From Chloropicon primus (lineage: Eukaryota > Chlorophyta > Chloropicophyceae > Chloropicales > Chloropicaceae), in NCBI GenBank assembly GCA_023205875.1, contig CP060772.1, positions 310,001 through 374,000 of the forward strand: a stretch of 64,000 nt of DNA, given 5' to 3'. Below, piece by piece: positions 41,918 to 51,935 of the stretch. Under the pieces are notes generated by a model, which was given only the letters and a program-made list of their open reading frames with translations, was not told where the DNA came from and ran no database searches. Position 1 is the stretch's first letter; every line of letters starts with the position of its first letter. The position numbers and the translations under genes are program-made.

Positions 41918-44900
41918 ATGGAGAGCCCCAATGTTGTTGGTGTTGGAGGAGGGTTTGACGATGAGGTGCACACCGCTGCCATTGATTCGCTCCTCTCTCT
42001 CGTCTCACGGGCTCATGCATTAAACGCCGAGCTTTTGCGTTTGAGCCGCCGGGTGTCTCCACTCGTGTTCAACTCAAGTTTTCATACAAAGTACAAAGAA
42101 GTTTTGTTCGACTTCGATTACCTCAAAGCTCCAGAGCATCATGAGGACAAGATCGAGAGGTCTGCGGATCTCCTTGAGCTCAGTGATGGTCTCAAAGAGG
42201 AGTACCTCACCGTCTTCAAACGATACTTCACTTTGTTTGAGCACTTGGTCCAATACCACGAAGACTTGAGTCAGATTACCCAAGACTTGCAGAAGGGTGC
42301 ATACATCCAGAGCACGATAGATGGCCTGCTACAGGACAGAGAAGGGAAGCAGCTGATTCTGGAAGCATTCTCGATGCTTGGGGTGATGCTCCTTCTGTTG
42401 GATAAGGAGATACCTGCCAAGCAGAGGCAGATAGTGATAGTGAGCACTTACAGGTATGTGGGAACGGCAGACATACCCAACTTTGAGGCCATCTGTTCCC
42501 TTTGTGCGAACACTGCTTACCAGGGTCAGGGTCAGGGACAAGCATTCGGGGTGCAGAAGATGCCGAAAGGATATCCAGCAAGTCTCTTCGCCCGGATGCC
42601 GATCCCAAAGGAGTTTGTGTCCAAGATAGTGATGCGTCTGTTGAGTGAGGACTTTTATAACCAGCTGGTATACTTTTCTTTGGAGGGGAACCATCGCTCC
42701 AGGGCTCTGGCACACCAAGCTGCGATGCTTTTCGTGCTCCTGTTCTTCAGGGAAGATATCTTGGAGCAAGAGTTCTCGGTGATGAGAGAATTGTTTGACA
42801 AGCACTTTGCAGACAACTGGGTGGTTTGTGTCTACCCAACGCTTTACTTGGACGTCACGACGGCTTGGTATGACTACAAGGCAGCTCAGAAAGCAATGCA
42901 CAGCGTCATCACGCCAGAGAGAGCAAGGGAGGTGACCAACAGGCACTTCCAAGCCTTTGCGAGGGGGGCCAAGGACGTCGAGGACGTCCTGCACGACGGC
43001 GTGCTCAACGCGAAGAAGATCATGGATCTCAAAAGCACGGATAGGGGAGGGGAGGATGGAAAGTACTTGGAGCAGCACGCCAAGAGGATTACCAAGGTCG
43101 TGCAGTCGTGCAACGTGTCGATGAGGTGGCTCCTCTTGAACGTGTTCACGGAGCATAGCCACTCCAAGGTCGTGCGAGCCTGCGTCGGTGGCATCGCGGA
43201 CGCCGCGAGGGACATCGTAAAGGTTCTGCTGGCGCTGGTTGTGGTGGAGAACGAACTGATGCAGGTGGTGAGGGACCTCGTCTCGACCAAGAAGGAGAGG
43301 TGGGAGCGGACTCAGGAGGACATCATTCTGCTTCTCAGCGATTTGGGCGCGTTCTATTCCGGAACGCAGGTCCTGTCCAGGAGGGAGGAGGTGAAGGACG
43401 AGGGGTTGCAAAAGTACTTTGAGCAGATGGCAAAGCACGTCAAGAAGCTTGACATGTCCAAGCCAACGTCCTGCGGCAGGAAGATTCAGCAAATCACGCA
43501 AGCCCTCAAGGATGTCGAAGACTTCCACCAGCTCCAAGTCTCCTTGCAGACCAAGGAGTACCTGCACCGGGTGAGGAGGATGCTTGTCAAGATGACTCAC
43601 ATTGCCAGCGTGAGCGACCACGATGTCAGAACGTGCGAGGTTGCCGCAGATTGCTCCCATGCCTTCCAGCTCTTCGACCATCTCATCCCTCATCTGCACA
43701 GGAGGATCGCGCACGACTCTGTCGGCAACGTGAGGGACTCCAACTCTGCTTTGAGCTTGAAGTTCCTCTTCATCAAGCTTCGATCGGTTCTGGACTGGCC
43801 TTTGCTGAGGATCAGCGAAGCGGAGTCTCCAGACCTCCAGAGCGTTTCTGAGTTTTGGTCCGGGGAGCTCATCAAGTTCGTCACGCGGGTCACGGAGTGC
43901 ATCCCTTACTCGATGTTCGTCAAGCTGGACGACATCTTTGTGCTGCAGACTCACAAACTGAGGGAGCTGCCCACCAAGCTGGAGAGAACCCAGCTGAGGA
44001 ACTACGTCTTTGCCCAGGACAGGCAAAGTTTGGCGAGGGTAACGTACTCGATCGCGATGCTTACGGAGGGAATGATGAAGATCGAGACGACCCAGCTCGG
44101 GGTGGAGGTGGTGGAGCCCTCCGTCCTGTTGGAGAAAGGAGTTCGGAAGCAGCTTGTGAGGAGGATGACCCAATGCCTGCAGAGGGAGCTCACGGAATTC
44201 GAGGCAAAGGCATCGGCCGGGAAGTCTTCCGTGACATCGATCTTCTCGTCCTCCTCCTCGTCCCTCAGCAACAGGTCAAAGGTCTTCGAGGACAGCTTGG
44301 TCAGCACCAGGAGGAACTTGAACGGCATCCGTAGGAGCTTGGAGTACATCCAGGACTACATGCAGGTCCACGGCCTGGCGATCTGGCAGGAGGAGCTCTG
44401 CAAGCTGACAAAGATCATCGTCGACAAGGAGCTCAAGCTGCGGAGCGCGAGGACGCGGTACCAGGACTCGAGGACAAACATCGTGGGGTTGAGCAAGTTC
44501 AAACAGCTTGGGAGCGATGACTCGGAGGATTACTTGCTTCAGGCCATCGAACGGGAACTTGATTCCTCGGGCCAGAGAAGCGCCAAGCAGACTTTCTTGG
44601 GATCTGTGTACGATGAGTTGGTGCTGCTGACGAACCCTTACGAGAGCATCTACTCGTTCTCTCTCTGCGGTTGGTTCCACAGCTCCACGGGAAAGGAAGA
44701 GATCGGCTTGAACAGCTTCGAGTTGATCCGAGGCGCGGTTGCCGTGTCGGGCATGCACGGTTTGGACAAGATCGTCCAGCTCGAGATCTACAACGCCGTG
44801 AGGGACACGAGCGTGTTTCTGAACAAACTCCTGCAGCACTCCCTGCGTGACGACGTGACCCACCTTCGGGAGCTCATGCTGAACAGAAAGGATGCCAGGT

Positions 44901-45655
44901 GGAGAGCGGGGATCGAGAAGATTGTCCTTTCCCTCTCCAAGTCGCACTTGCTGAAGCCGATGTACCGCAAGAACTTGCCGGTCATCGGCCAAGGCCAAGT
45001 CCTGAGGCGTCACATCGCCATCGAGCTAAACTCCAACGCCAAGCTGGAGAGCGCCACCTACGTGAGATCCTTGCAGTGCCTGAACAGGTCCTTGATCCGG
45101 CTGGAGAGGAAGGGAAACCGGGAGGCGGATCAAGGTCAGAGCGTCTTGGAGAGCAAACTCTTGGAGAAGGTGGGCCAGCACTTGGAGTACACCGGCCAGC
45201 ACAACCCTTTCCACAAGGTCTACCACACCTTTGTGGAGGCCAAGGAGGACGACAGCATCGCAATCACTCTGTTGATTCTGTCGTGCCTCTTCGCCAGTGA
45301 CTACGTGTACCAGAAGCAGGCGAACAGCAGCGGAAACTCCATCGTCCCCGTGAAGAAGAACAAGCACACACCCGATTTTGTTGTCACGACCGTGGGCTTG
45401 ATGACCATTCTTCAGCAGCTCGCCCTCTCGACGAGGATCGAGTACCTCGAGCTGCTCCAGCAGTATTACAGGGCCAAGCTGAAGCAAGCTTGTGACTCGG
45501 AGCAGCTCGCAGCGGGAACGAAGATCGGGAACGAGGTACTGGTCCTCAACCGGTTCATTAGGCTACTGATTCAGCTTTTGGGCATCGAGGGGTATGCTCT
45601 GCCAAAGCTTCTGGAGGACGCCACGGTGGACATCGACATCGAGCTGGTCGCTTGA
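41918..45655 (+). CDS. WASHC5: Strumpellin, WASH complex subunit 5
   Basis: A single exon of 1245 residues (animal strumpellin 1159). Family landmarks in order: LNAELLRLSRRVSPLVFNSS, EVLFDFDYLKAPE, GAYIQSTIDGLLQDREGKQL, NMTWLL-type SMRWLLLNVFTEHS, the SCGRKIQQITQALKDVEDFH stretch, the SPDLQSVSEFWSGELIKFVT stretch, the RSLEYIQDYMQVHGLAIWQE stretch, and a C-terminal NPFHKVYHTF region. Strumpellin is part of the WASH complex that activates Arp2/3 on endosomes. Ser-rich insert at about residue 775 (SIFSSSSSSLSNRS). ATG 41918 chosen; upstream codons of the open frame overlap a TTTTT-rich leader. Confidence 0.95.
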   Translation: MESPNVVGVGGGFDDEVHTAAIDSLLSLVSRAHALNAELLRLSRRVSPLVFNSSFHTKYKEVLFDFDYLKAPEHHEDKIERSADLLELSDGLKEEYLTVFKRYFTLFEHLVQYHEDLSQITQDLQKGAYIQSTIDGLLQDREGKQLILEAFSMLGVMLLLLDKEIPAKQRQIVIVSTYRYVGTADIPNFEAICSLCANTAYQGQGQGQAFGVQKMPKGYPASLFARMPIPKEFVSKIVMRLLSEDFYNQLVYFSLEGNHRSRALAHQAAMLFVLLFFREDILEQEFSVMRELFDKHFADNWVVCVYPTLYLDVTTAWYDYKAAQKAMHSVITPERAREVTNRHFQAFARGAKDVEDVLHDGVLNAKKIMDLKSTDRGGEDGKYLEQHAKRITKVVQSCNVSMRWLLLNVFTEHSHSKVVRACVGGIADAARDIVKVLLALVVVENELMQVVRDLVSTKKERWERTQEDIILLLSDLGAFYSGTQVLSRREEVKDEGLQKYFEQMAKHVKKLDMSKPTSCGRKIQQITQALKDVEDFHQLQVSLQTKEYLHRVRRMLVKMTHIASVSDHDVRTCEVAADCSHAFQLFDHLIPHLHRRIAHDSVGNVRDSNSALSLKFLFIKLRSVLDWPLLRISEAESPDLQSVSEFWSGELIKFVTRVTECIPYSMFVKLDDIFVLQTHKLRELPTKLERTQLRNYVFAQDRQSLARVTYSIAMLTEGMMKIETTQLGVEVVEPSVLLEKGVRKQLVRRMTQCLQRELTEFEAKASAGKSSVTSIFSSSSSSLSNRSKVFEDSLVSTRRNLNGIRRSLEYIQDYMQVHGLAIWQEELCKLTKIIVDKELKLRSARTRYQDSRTNIVGLSKFKQLGSDDSEDYLLQAIERELDSSGQRSAKQTFLGSVYDELVLLTNPYESIYSFSLCGWFHSSTGKEEIGLNSFELIRGAVAVSGMHGLDKIVQLEIYNAVRDTSVFLNKLLQHSLRDDVTHLRELMLNRKDARWRAGIEKIVLSLSKSHLLKPMYRKNLPVIGQGQVLRRHIAIELNSNAKLESATYVRSLQCLNRSLIRLERKGNREADQGQSVLESKLLEKVGQHLEYTGQHNPFHKVYHTFVEAKEDDSIAITLLILSCLFASDYVYQKQANSSGNSIVPVKKNKHTPDFVVTTVGLMTILQQLALSTRIEYLELLQQYYRAKLKQACDSEQLAAGTKIGNEVLVLNRFIRLLIQLLGIEGYALPKLLEDATVDIDIELVA

Positions 45656-45749
45656 GGAGGAGAAGGAGGAGGAAGAAGAAAAATTCTTTGCTCTTTGTGT
45701 ATTTTATATAGAACACGATACAAAGGGTTGTTTTCGCATCGCAATCAAA

Positions 45750-46679
45750 TCAGTACTTGAGCCTCGCCACCCTCTTGAAAGACAAGTGCTGATCGGCGTA
45801 ATCGGCCTCGATCTCGTCCAGAACCGATTCGAGGTGTCCCTTCCCTATCACCCCGACGACCTCGGTGCAGTTCGTCACGGCCTTGGACCTCTTGAGAGTC
45901 CACGCCATGTACCGGTCCCTCTCCTTGAAGAGCGGCTCGACCAGGCCAGGAAACGTCTCAGTGACCTGCTCGAAGACGAGGTCGAGGTTCAGTTCGGACT
46001 CCATGGTCGAGATTTGCGTCGCGACTTCCCTGCTCACTTGGTCCTGGTTGACAAGCGTGCTGGCCAGCACCAAGGCTAGCTTCAGCCGCTCCTCCATCGT
46101 CAAGTTGACCCAGCACCGCTTCAGCGTGATGTCGATCGGTCGATCCCCAAGCACGACCTCGGCGTCCACGTCTCTCGCGCTCTTCACGGCCTGCCGAAAC
46201 TCCACGCCGGGAACCACGTTGAGCTCCCGGCCGATGCGATCCGCTTGGGACGAGAGCACCTTCCTCAGAATCCATTTGGTCGTCCTTTCCACCCAAGTTT
46301 CTGTCTCCAAGCTCGAGCGCGAAGGGGGAGACGCCAAGGCGCCGCTCGCGCTTCTGTCCTCGGGCCCCTCCCCTTGCCCAAGGGGCGCCAAATTCAACGC
46401 TCCAGAACGCTTCTTACAGAGCTCCACCACAACGGCCTGCGGCCTCACCGCCTCGATCACCTCCCTCACGTCTGCCGCCGATGCCTCCGACACGTGGCAC
46501 GTCCCGAGGACAAATATTGTTTCAGGCTCCCGCGGCTCCCCTTGTCCCTTCCAGAACCTCCTCTCCCTCCTCCTCTCATCGTACTCGGCCGGCTTCCGAC
46601 TCACGCGAAGCACGCCTCTTCTGACCAGTGGAGCCAGCCTCGGATACTTCCTCTCCACAAACTTGAGAGAATTATCCAT
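45750..46679 (-). CDS. TraB family protein (TRABD-like)
   Basis: A single exon of 309 residues from ATG 46679. It has the TraB/PrgY signature: FVLGTCHVSEASAADV at about residue 56 and AVVVELCKKR; then EVVLGDRPIDITLKRCW at about 170; then VVGVIGKGHLESVLDEIEAD near the C-terminus, with paired His/Glu residues. Eukaryotic TRABD proteins are mitochondrial or ER-linked; the bacterial homologue PrgY modulates a peptide pheromone, and a hydrolase-like fold is proposed. No obvious transmembrane helix is seen here. It converges on WASHC5 with 94 bp between stops. A minus-strand box (about 47036-47062) lies upstream. Confidence 0.9.
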   Translation of the reverse strand: MDNSLKFVERKYPRLAPLVRRGVLRVSRKPAEYDERRRERRFWKGQGEPREPETIFVLGTCHVSEASAADVREVIEAVRPQAVVVELCKKRSGALNLAPLGQGEGPEDRSASGALASPPSRSSLETETWVERTTKWILRKVLSSQADRIGRELNVVPGVEFRQAVKSARDVDAEVVLGDRPIDITLKRCWVNLTMEERLKLALVLASTLVNQDQVSREVATQISTMESELNLDLVFEQVTETFPGLVEPLFKERDRYMAWTLKRSKAVTNCTEVVGVIGKGHLESVLDEIEADYADQHLSFKRVARLKY

Positions 46680-47558
46680 TCAGATGAAGACCCGAGCACC
46701 TTTGACTCCCCTCGTCCTAATGCAGAGCCATGGCGAGCGTCTTCCACCCTCTGCTTCACCCTCTGCCTCTCCTACCTGGTGACCAGCACAGACAAAAACC
46801 AACGCCAAAAAGTCAGTCATTCCTTCCTAGCAACTTCACCAAAGCTTCGTTTCGGCCGTGCGGGTGCGCTTTCGAACGCTAGCGAGATGCGTTTTCGAAT
46901 GACCCGTCGTTCTCTTCCTCTTCTCCTCACCTCGTTCCCTCCTTGTCACGAGAAAACCATCATCCGAGGCAAAAACGTTTGACAAAAGTCAGTCCATGAA
47001 GCACAGAAACTTCACCAGGGCACCAAACTCGTCATGGGAGGCATCGTTGGAAAGATCTCGAGAAGATCTTTCCATGGATACCTCACTCGCCTCCATCGCG
47101 CCTCACCTTGACCCCCTTGTCCCCCCTTTCGCGTCCCGATGGCCTCTCTCCTCCTCTCCTCTCTGCGCACCACGAGTTCCTCGGCAAAACGCCGCCTTCT
47201 GCGCGGAGGAGGAGCTCGAAGAGAGCTCGAACTTTGACAGAGTCCAGAGGACGCATCCGTGCGTGAAACGAGTCGACGAGTGGATCAATCGAAAGAGATC
47301 AAGAAGATCTTTCCATCGATACCTCACTCGACCCAAACCTCGCTCCATCACGTTCTAAAGCTTTGGTTTGATCCGACCGTGATTGACGAATTGGTTCCGA
47401 CGAGCAACACAACTGTTCCGAATCGTAACGCACGCGTTCTGTCGTTACACGAGTCGCCGTGAGGATCGTTCGAAAGAGCGTCTCGCGATCTTTCCATTGA
47501 TACCGTACTCGACCCCATTGTGTTCTCATCGCGTCCTCAAGTTTGAGTTTGATTGAAG
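46680..47558. promoter_or_regulatory. Divergent spacer with four box copies
   Basis: A back-to-back pair meets at about 47050: the minus copy (47036-47062; distal block about 47005-47035 reading TTTGGTGCCCTGGTGAAG) faces TraB, while the plus copy (47062-47090, AGATCTTTCCATGGATACC) faces NAA15. Further plus copies at 47305-47330 (GATCTTTCCATCGATACC) and 47485-47512 (GATCTTTCCATTGATACC) also face NAA15, the last about 70 bp before its ATG. This is the clearest display of the box family. Confidence 0.7.
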
Positions 47559-50450
47559 ATGAGCAAGGGAAAGAAAGTTGGAGGCACCAAGTTGTCTCCC
47601 GAGGAGAAGAGGCAGCTTCCGAGCAAAGAGCAGAGCTTGTTCCGACAGATCGTGAAGTTTTACGAGACGAAGCAGTACAAGAAAGGTTTGAAAGCAGCGG
47701 AACAGATCCTGAAGAAGCATCCAGAGCATGGAGAGACCTTATCGATGAAGGGATTGACTTTGAACTGTCTGGAGAGGAAGGAGGAAGCGTACGAGTTCGT
47801 GAAGAAAGGTTTGAGGAATGACTTGAGTTCCCACGTGTGCTGGCACGTGTTCGGTTTGCTCTACAGGAGTGATCACGATTACAAGGAAGCGATCAAGTGT
47901 TACCTGAATGCTTTGAGGTTGGATAAGGAGAACATTCAGATACTGAGGGACTTGTCTTTGCTCCAGATCCAGATGAGAGACTTGAATGGTTTCGTGCAGA
48001 CCAGGAGGCAGCTGCTTACGCTGAGGCCAGCGCAGAGGACCAACTGGATAGCATTCGCGGTGTCACATCACTTGGTGCGTAACTATGACATGTGCCTGCA
48101 TGTGATCGATGCGTACGAGAAGACAACGACGCAGGACACGGCCAAGGCCCAGGACCAGAAGAAGGACAGGGGGAACGACTCTTCGTCTTCTTCTTCGAAC
48201 AATAACAGCAGCGGGAGCGGCAGCTCGAGCCCGGACGAGCAGTTCGAGACGAGCGAGATGGTCCTGTACAAGGCGAGGGTAATGGAGGAGAGCAAGCAGT
48301 TCGACAAGGCGATTGGCTTGATACTGAGCGAGGACAACAAGTTGCTCGACAAGCTGGGGGCCAAGGAGGCCTTGGGCAGGATGTACCTTGGCAGCGGCCA
48401 GCTCGACAAGGCGGAGGCGCTCTACAGGGAGCTGATCGACAGGAACCCGGAGAACACAAGGTATCACGACGGGCTCTTCAACGCCATGGAGCTGCTCGGA
48501 GTCGACAAGGGGTTCGAGGAGGACGTCCTGCCCCTCCAAGTGAGGCAGAAGATGATACGCGAGTACGAGGCCTTGAAAGAGAAGCACCCAAAGTGCATAG
48601 CTTTTGTTCGGAGGATCATCGATTTGCACTCGTGCGAGGACGACCCGAAGGGGGAGAACTTTGCCAACGCGGTGGACGTCTACGCCCGCCCCTGGCTGAA
48701 GAAGGGCGTCCCCTCTCTCTTCCAGTCTCTCAAGGCGCTTTACAAGAACGACAAGAACGTGGATCTGATTGGCAACTTGTTTGAGAGCTACGAGAAGTCT
48801 CTCCGCGGCGAGGAGAAGCTCCCCAAGGAGGAGGACAAGCAGGCCCCAGACGTGTTGGTTTGGGTCCTGGCCTTCCTCGCGCAACATTACGACTACGTCG
48901 GGCAGATCCAGAAGGCGTTGGAAAAGGTTGACAGCGCCATCTCTCACACGCCGACAGTCATCGAGCTCTACACGATCAAGTCAAAGATCATGAAGCATGC
49001 TGGGCACTTGGACAGCGCCGCCCTGCTTTCGGACCACGCCAGGCAGCTTGATCTTGCGGACAGGTACTTGAATTGCCACACCGTGAAGTACATGCTTCGG
49101 GCCGGCCAGATTAATGAGGCGAACAGCCTCGCCGTGCTCTTCACCAAGGACAACGTGTCCTCGAATTCGAAAGACGAGGACAAGAAGAAGAAGGAGAAGA
49201 CTGATCCGCTGGAGAGCTTGAAGAACCTGCACGAGATGCAGTGCATGTGGTACGAGTATGAGATCGGGAGGGCTTACCTGAAGCTGGCGCACTCGGACAA
49301 TGGCTTCGAGAACACGGGAAGGGCTCTGCACAAGTTCAATTACATCCTCAAGCACTTTGACGACATGCAAGAGGATCAATTCGACTTCCACAGCTACTGC
49401 TTGAGGAAGATGACCCTGAGGAGCTACCTGGACATGCTCAAGTTCGAGGACAAGATTTACGCGCATCCCTTCTACTCCAAGGGAGCGTGGGGGGCCATCA
49501 GGTGCTACCTGCAGCTCCACGACGACCCTCCCTCGGAGCGGAAGCAGAAGGAGCAGGAGCAGGAGGAGCTCATGCTCGCCAAGATGACTCCCAACGAGAG
49601 GAAGAAGTACAAAGCAAAGCAGAGGAAGCTGGCGAAACAGAAGCAGCAGCAGAGTGAGGCGGAGTCCGCTGCCGACGCAAAGGAGGGAGGAAAGGGCAAC
49701 AAGGACACGAGGCCCTTCTTGGTGAAGGAGGAAGAAGAGTCCCAGAAGCTGCTGTACACAGAGAAGCCCCTCGAGGAGGCCCACAAGCTCTTGCAGAAAC
49801 TGCAAGAGTACCAGAAGGATGACCCCCAGGTCGACACTCAGCTGCTTTTGTTTGAGTGGGCGATGCGCAGCAATAAATTATTGATGGCCCTGCAAGCCGT
49901 GAGAAGGGCGTTGAAGATCGACAGGAAGCATCCAGAGGCACACAAAGCCTTCGTCAGGCTCGTGCTGGAGAATCAGAAGGAGGGGGACTGCAAGAAGAAG
50001 CTGCACCCCGTCGTAGACAAGGTGATGACGAATTACATCACTGAGATCATAGGGAGCGCCTCCACGCTGGAAGAATACACGAAGAACTACATTGAAGTGG
50101 TAGGGTCTACGTCAATGTTGCACGGCTTGGCAGGTGTAGAGGCCATGTGCCTGGTGAAACCAAGGGAAAACGCAGAGGAGCTACTGAAGAAGAACCTCAT
50201 TGGCAAATCTTGGTTCGGAGCGAGCTACCTCAGCGGCAGAGTGACTACGCACGAGAGCTGCGAAGCTGTTCACAAGTGCCTCCAGAGGGAAGACAAGTTC
50301 CGAGTCCTTGAGCAGGAGTGGAAGCAAAATTGCGCGAAGCACTTCCCGTACTCGGCTTACTTTGAGGGCTCGCGGGTTGCTGAACTGGCGGAAAACCCAA
50401 GCAGCGTTCTCAAGGTCCAAAGCGCTCTTGACAGCCTTGCAATCCAGTAG
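47559..50450 (+). CDS. NAA15: NAA15, auxiliary subunit of the NatA N-terminal acetyltransferase
   Basis: A single exon of 963 residues from ATG 47559. The TPR solenoid begins LPSKEQSLFRQIVKFYETKQ, KGLKAAEQILKKHPEHGET, and LRNDLSSHVCWHVFGLLYRS, as in NAA15. Later LRKMTLRSYLDMLKFED, YTKNYIEVVGS and the helical C-terminus match too. NAA15 anchors the catalytic subunit NAA10 to ribosomes for co-translational acetylation. Two low-complexity inserts are present: a Ser/Asn run at about residues 209-230 and a Lys/Gln/Glu linker at about 680-720. Three box copies stand upstream. Confidence 0.95.
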   Translation: MSKGKKVGGTKLSPEEKRQLPSKEQSLFRQIVKFYETKQYKKGLKAAEQILKKHPEHGETLSMKGLTLNCLERKEEAYEFVKKGLRNDLSSHVCWHVFGLLYRSDHDYKEAIKCYLNALRLDKENIQILRDLSLLQIQMRDLNGFVQTRRQLLTLRPAQRTNWIAFAVSHHLVRNYDMCLHVIDAYEKTTTQDTAKAQDQKKDRGNDSSSSSSNNNSSGSGSSSPDEQFETSEMVLYKARVMEESKQFDKAIGLILSEDNKLLDKLGAKEALGRMYLGSGQLDKAEALYRELIDRNPENTRYHDGLFNAMELLGVDKGFEEDVLPLQVRQKMIREYEALKEKHPKCIAFVRRIIDLHSCEDDPKGENFANAVDVYARPWLKKGVPSLFQSLKALYKNDKNVDLIGNLFESYEKSLRGEEKLPKEEDKQAPDVLVWVLAFLAQHYDYVGQIQKALEKVDSAISHTPTVIELYTIKSKIMKHAGHLDSAALLSDHARQLDLADRYLNCHTVKYMLRAGQINEANSLAVLFTKDNVSSNSKDEDKKKKEKTDPLESLKNLHEMQCMWYEYEIGRAYLKLAHSDNGFENTGRALHKFNYILKHFDDMQEDQFDFHSYCLRKMTLRSYLDMLKFEDKIYAHPFYSKGAWGAIRCYLQLHDDPPSERKQKEQEQEELMLAKMTPNERKKYKAKQRKLAKQKQQQSEAESAADAKEGGKGNKDTRPFLVKEEEESQKLLYTEKPLEEAHKLLQKLQEYQKDDPQVDTQLLLFEWAMRSNKLLMALQAVRRALKIDRKHPEAHKAFVRLVLENQKEGDCKKKLHPVVDKVMTNYITEIIGSASTLEEYTKNYIEVVGSTSMLHGLAGVEAMCLVKPRENAEELLKKNLIGKSWFGASYLSGRVTTHESCEAVHKCLQREDKFRVLEQEWKQNCAKHFPYSAYFEGSRVAELAENPSSVLKVQSALDSLAIQ

Positions 50451-50535
50451 CCCGTATTACAATAAAGGAAGAACATTTTATTTAGGGAATACAAGAGTCT
50501 TAATAACTGATTTGACTCTTTTTTGTCGTTGTTGG

Positions 50536-51935
50536 TCAACTTGTGGCCTTCTCCTGGTCCTGGACCTTCTCCTGCGCCCTCTGCCTGTCTTGCAACTTTC
50601 TTCTGAACTTGGCCATGTTGGCCATCCTCTCCGCGGCGAGGGCATCCAAGATGTCCTTGGTGATGTCGTCCAAATCGTACGTGTGCTGCCAGTTCCAGTC
50701 CCTCCTGGCGTAGCTATCGTCCACACTGTTGGGCCAAGTCAGCGCGATCTCCTCTCTGTAATCAGGCTCGTACTGGACCTGGATCTCTGGAATGAACTTC
50801 CGGATCGATTCGTACACCTCCCTTGGGGTGGCACTGAAAGCCGTTACGTTGTAGACCCTCCTCGTCAAGCTCTCACTCGGCGCGACAAGCAACTCGATGG
50901 CTGATCTCAGACAGTCCTCCATGTGCATGAATGGTAGCTCGATGTCCTCTGACAGGAAGCTCGTGCACTGGTTGTACTTGAGCGCTTCGCTGTACATGTC
51001 CATCACGTAGTCGGTCGTACCGCCCCCGGGAGCGCTTGCGCTGATGATTCCAGGGAAGCGCAGGGACCTAAAGTCAATGCCGTAACGCTCGTGATAATAG
51101 TTGCCCAAGCACTCCAAGTGAAGCTTGGATATGCCGTACATGGTCGTCGGAGAACACACCACGTCGTCGGGAGTCATGTCCTGTGGCGTGGAGGGTCCGA
51201 ACACCGCAATGCTGCTGGGGGCAAAGACGCTGGCAACGGTGGGAGCCTCCTTCGCTGTGCCGGCTCCGGACGCCGAGAACGCCTTGTTCTGCTTGATCTC
51301 TCGAGCGCACTCCAAGATGTTCAAGGACCCCTGCACGTTGACATCGTGCGCTGCAGCAGCAAGTGACGGACAACGACGACCACGATGGCGGACGGGCGGG
51401 TCACAAACAGAGAGGGAGAAAGAGAGAAGGAAAAAAGTCTTCGTCAGTCGCTGCATGATGTCTCGGACGGAAAAGATTCCGTCCCCCGCAACGGAAGGGG
51501 TCTTCCATTGGTTCTTTTGATGCCAAGCTTGGCGCGAGGCCGCCCAAAGGTGGGGCCGGTCGTTGTCTTACCTTTCATGGGGAGCTTCTCTCCCACCGCT
51601 GACAACATGGTGGCAAGATGAACGATTCTGTTGACCTTGAAGGACTTGACGGCGTCTTTCAAGGCTCCCCTGTCACACACGTCCAGCTCGATGGTCTGCA
51701 AGTTGTCGTAGTCGTACCTCTCCTCGTTGAGCTTGCTCGCCGTGGGCTTGGCGACGTCACTAGCAATGACGTTTTCCTCTCCGAAGAGCTGCCTCAGTAT
51801 CGGCATGAAGTCCCTTCCGATCTGACCGAAAGCTCCCGTCACCAAAACCATGTCCTTCTCCTGGGAGCCCAAGTTCTTGGCATACTGCTGCCTCAGACCC
51901 TGGACCCATCGGTAACCGGTCTGCGCGCCGCTCAT
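50536..51935 (-). CDS. TDH: L-threonine 3-dehydrogenase, SDR type
   Basis: Exons 51935-51572 and 51350-50536 (GTAAGA to CTGCAG, 221-bp intron) give 392 residues. The Rossmann motif is VLVTGAFGQIGRDF at about residue 30; IVHLATMLSAVGE precedes the splice; after it come DVNVQGSLNILECA, SSIAVFGPSTP, catalytic TTMYGISKLHLECLGNYY (YxxxK), LRFPGIISASAPGGGTTDY and RRVYNVTAFSATP. This is the mitochondrial short-chain TDH that oxidises threonine to 2-amino-3-ketobutyrate using NAD+. An Ala/Gly insert (KAFSASGAGTAKEAPTVAS) and a Gln/Arg tail are extra. No strong presequence visible. Three minus-strand boxes lie upstream, all pointing to this gene. Confidence 0.93.

Noticed and set aside
42329-44173. 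A 614-codon open frame antisense to strumpellin
   Set aside because: The sense strand matches strumpellin throughout; the antisense composition is His/Leu/Gln-biased noise.
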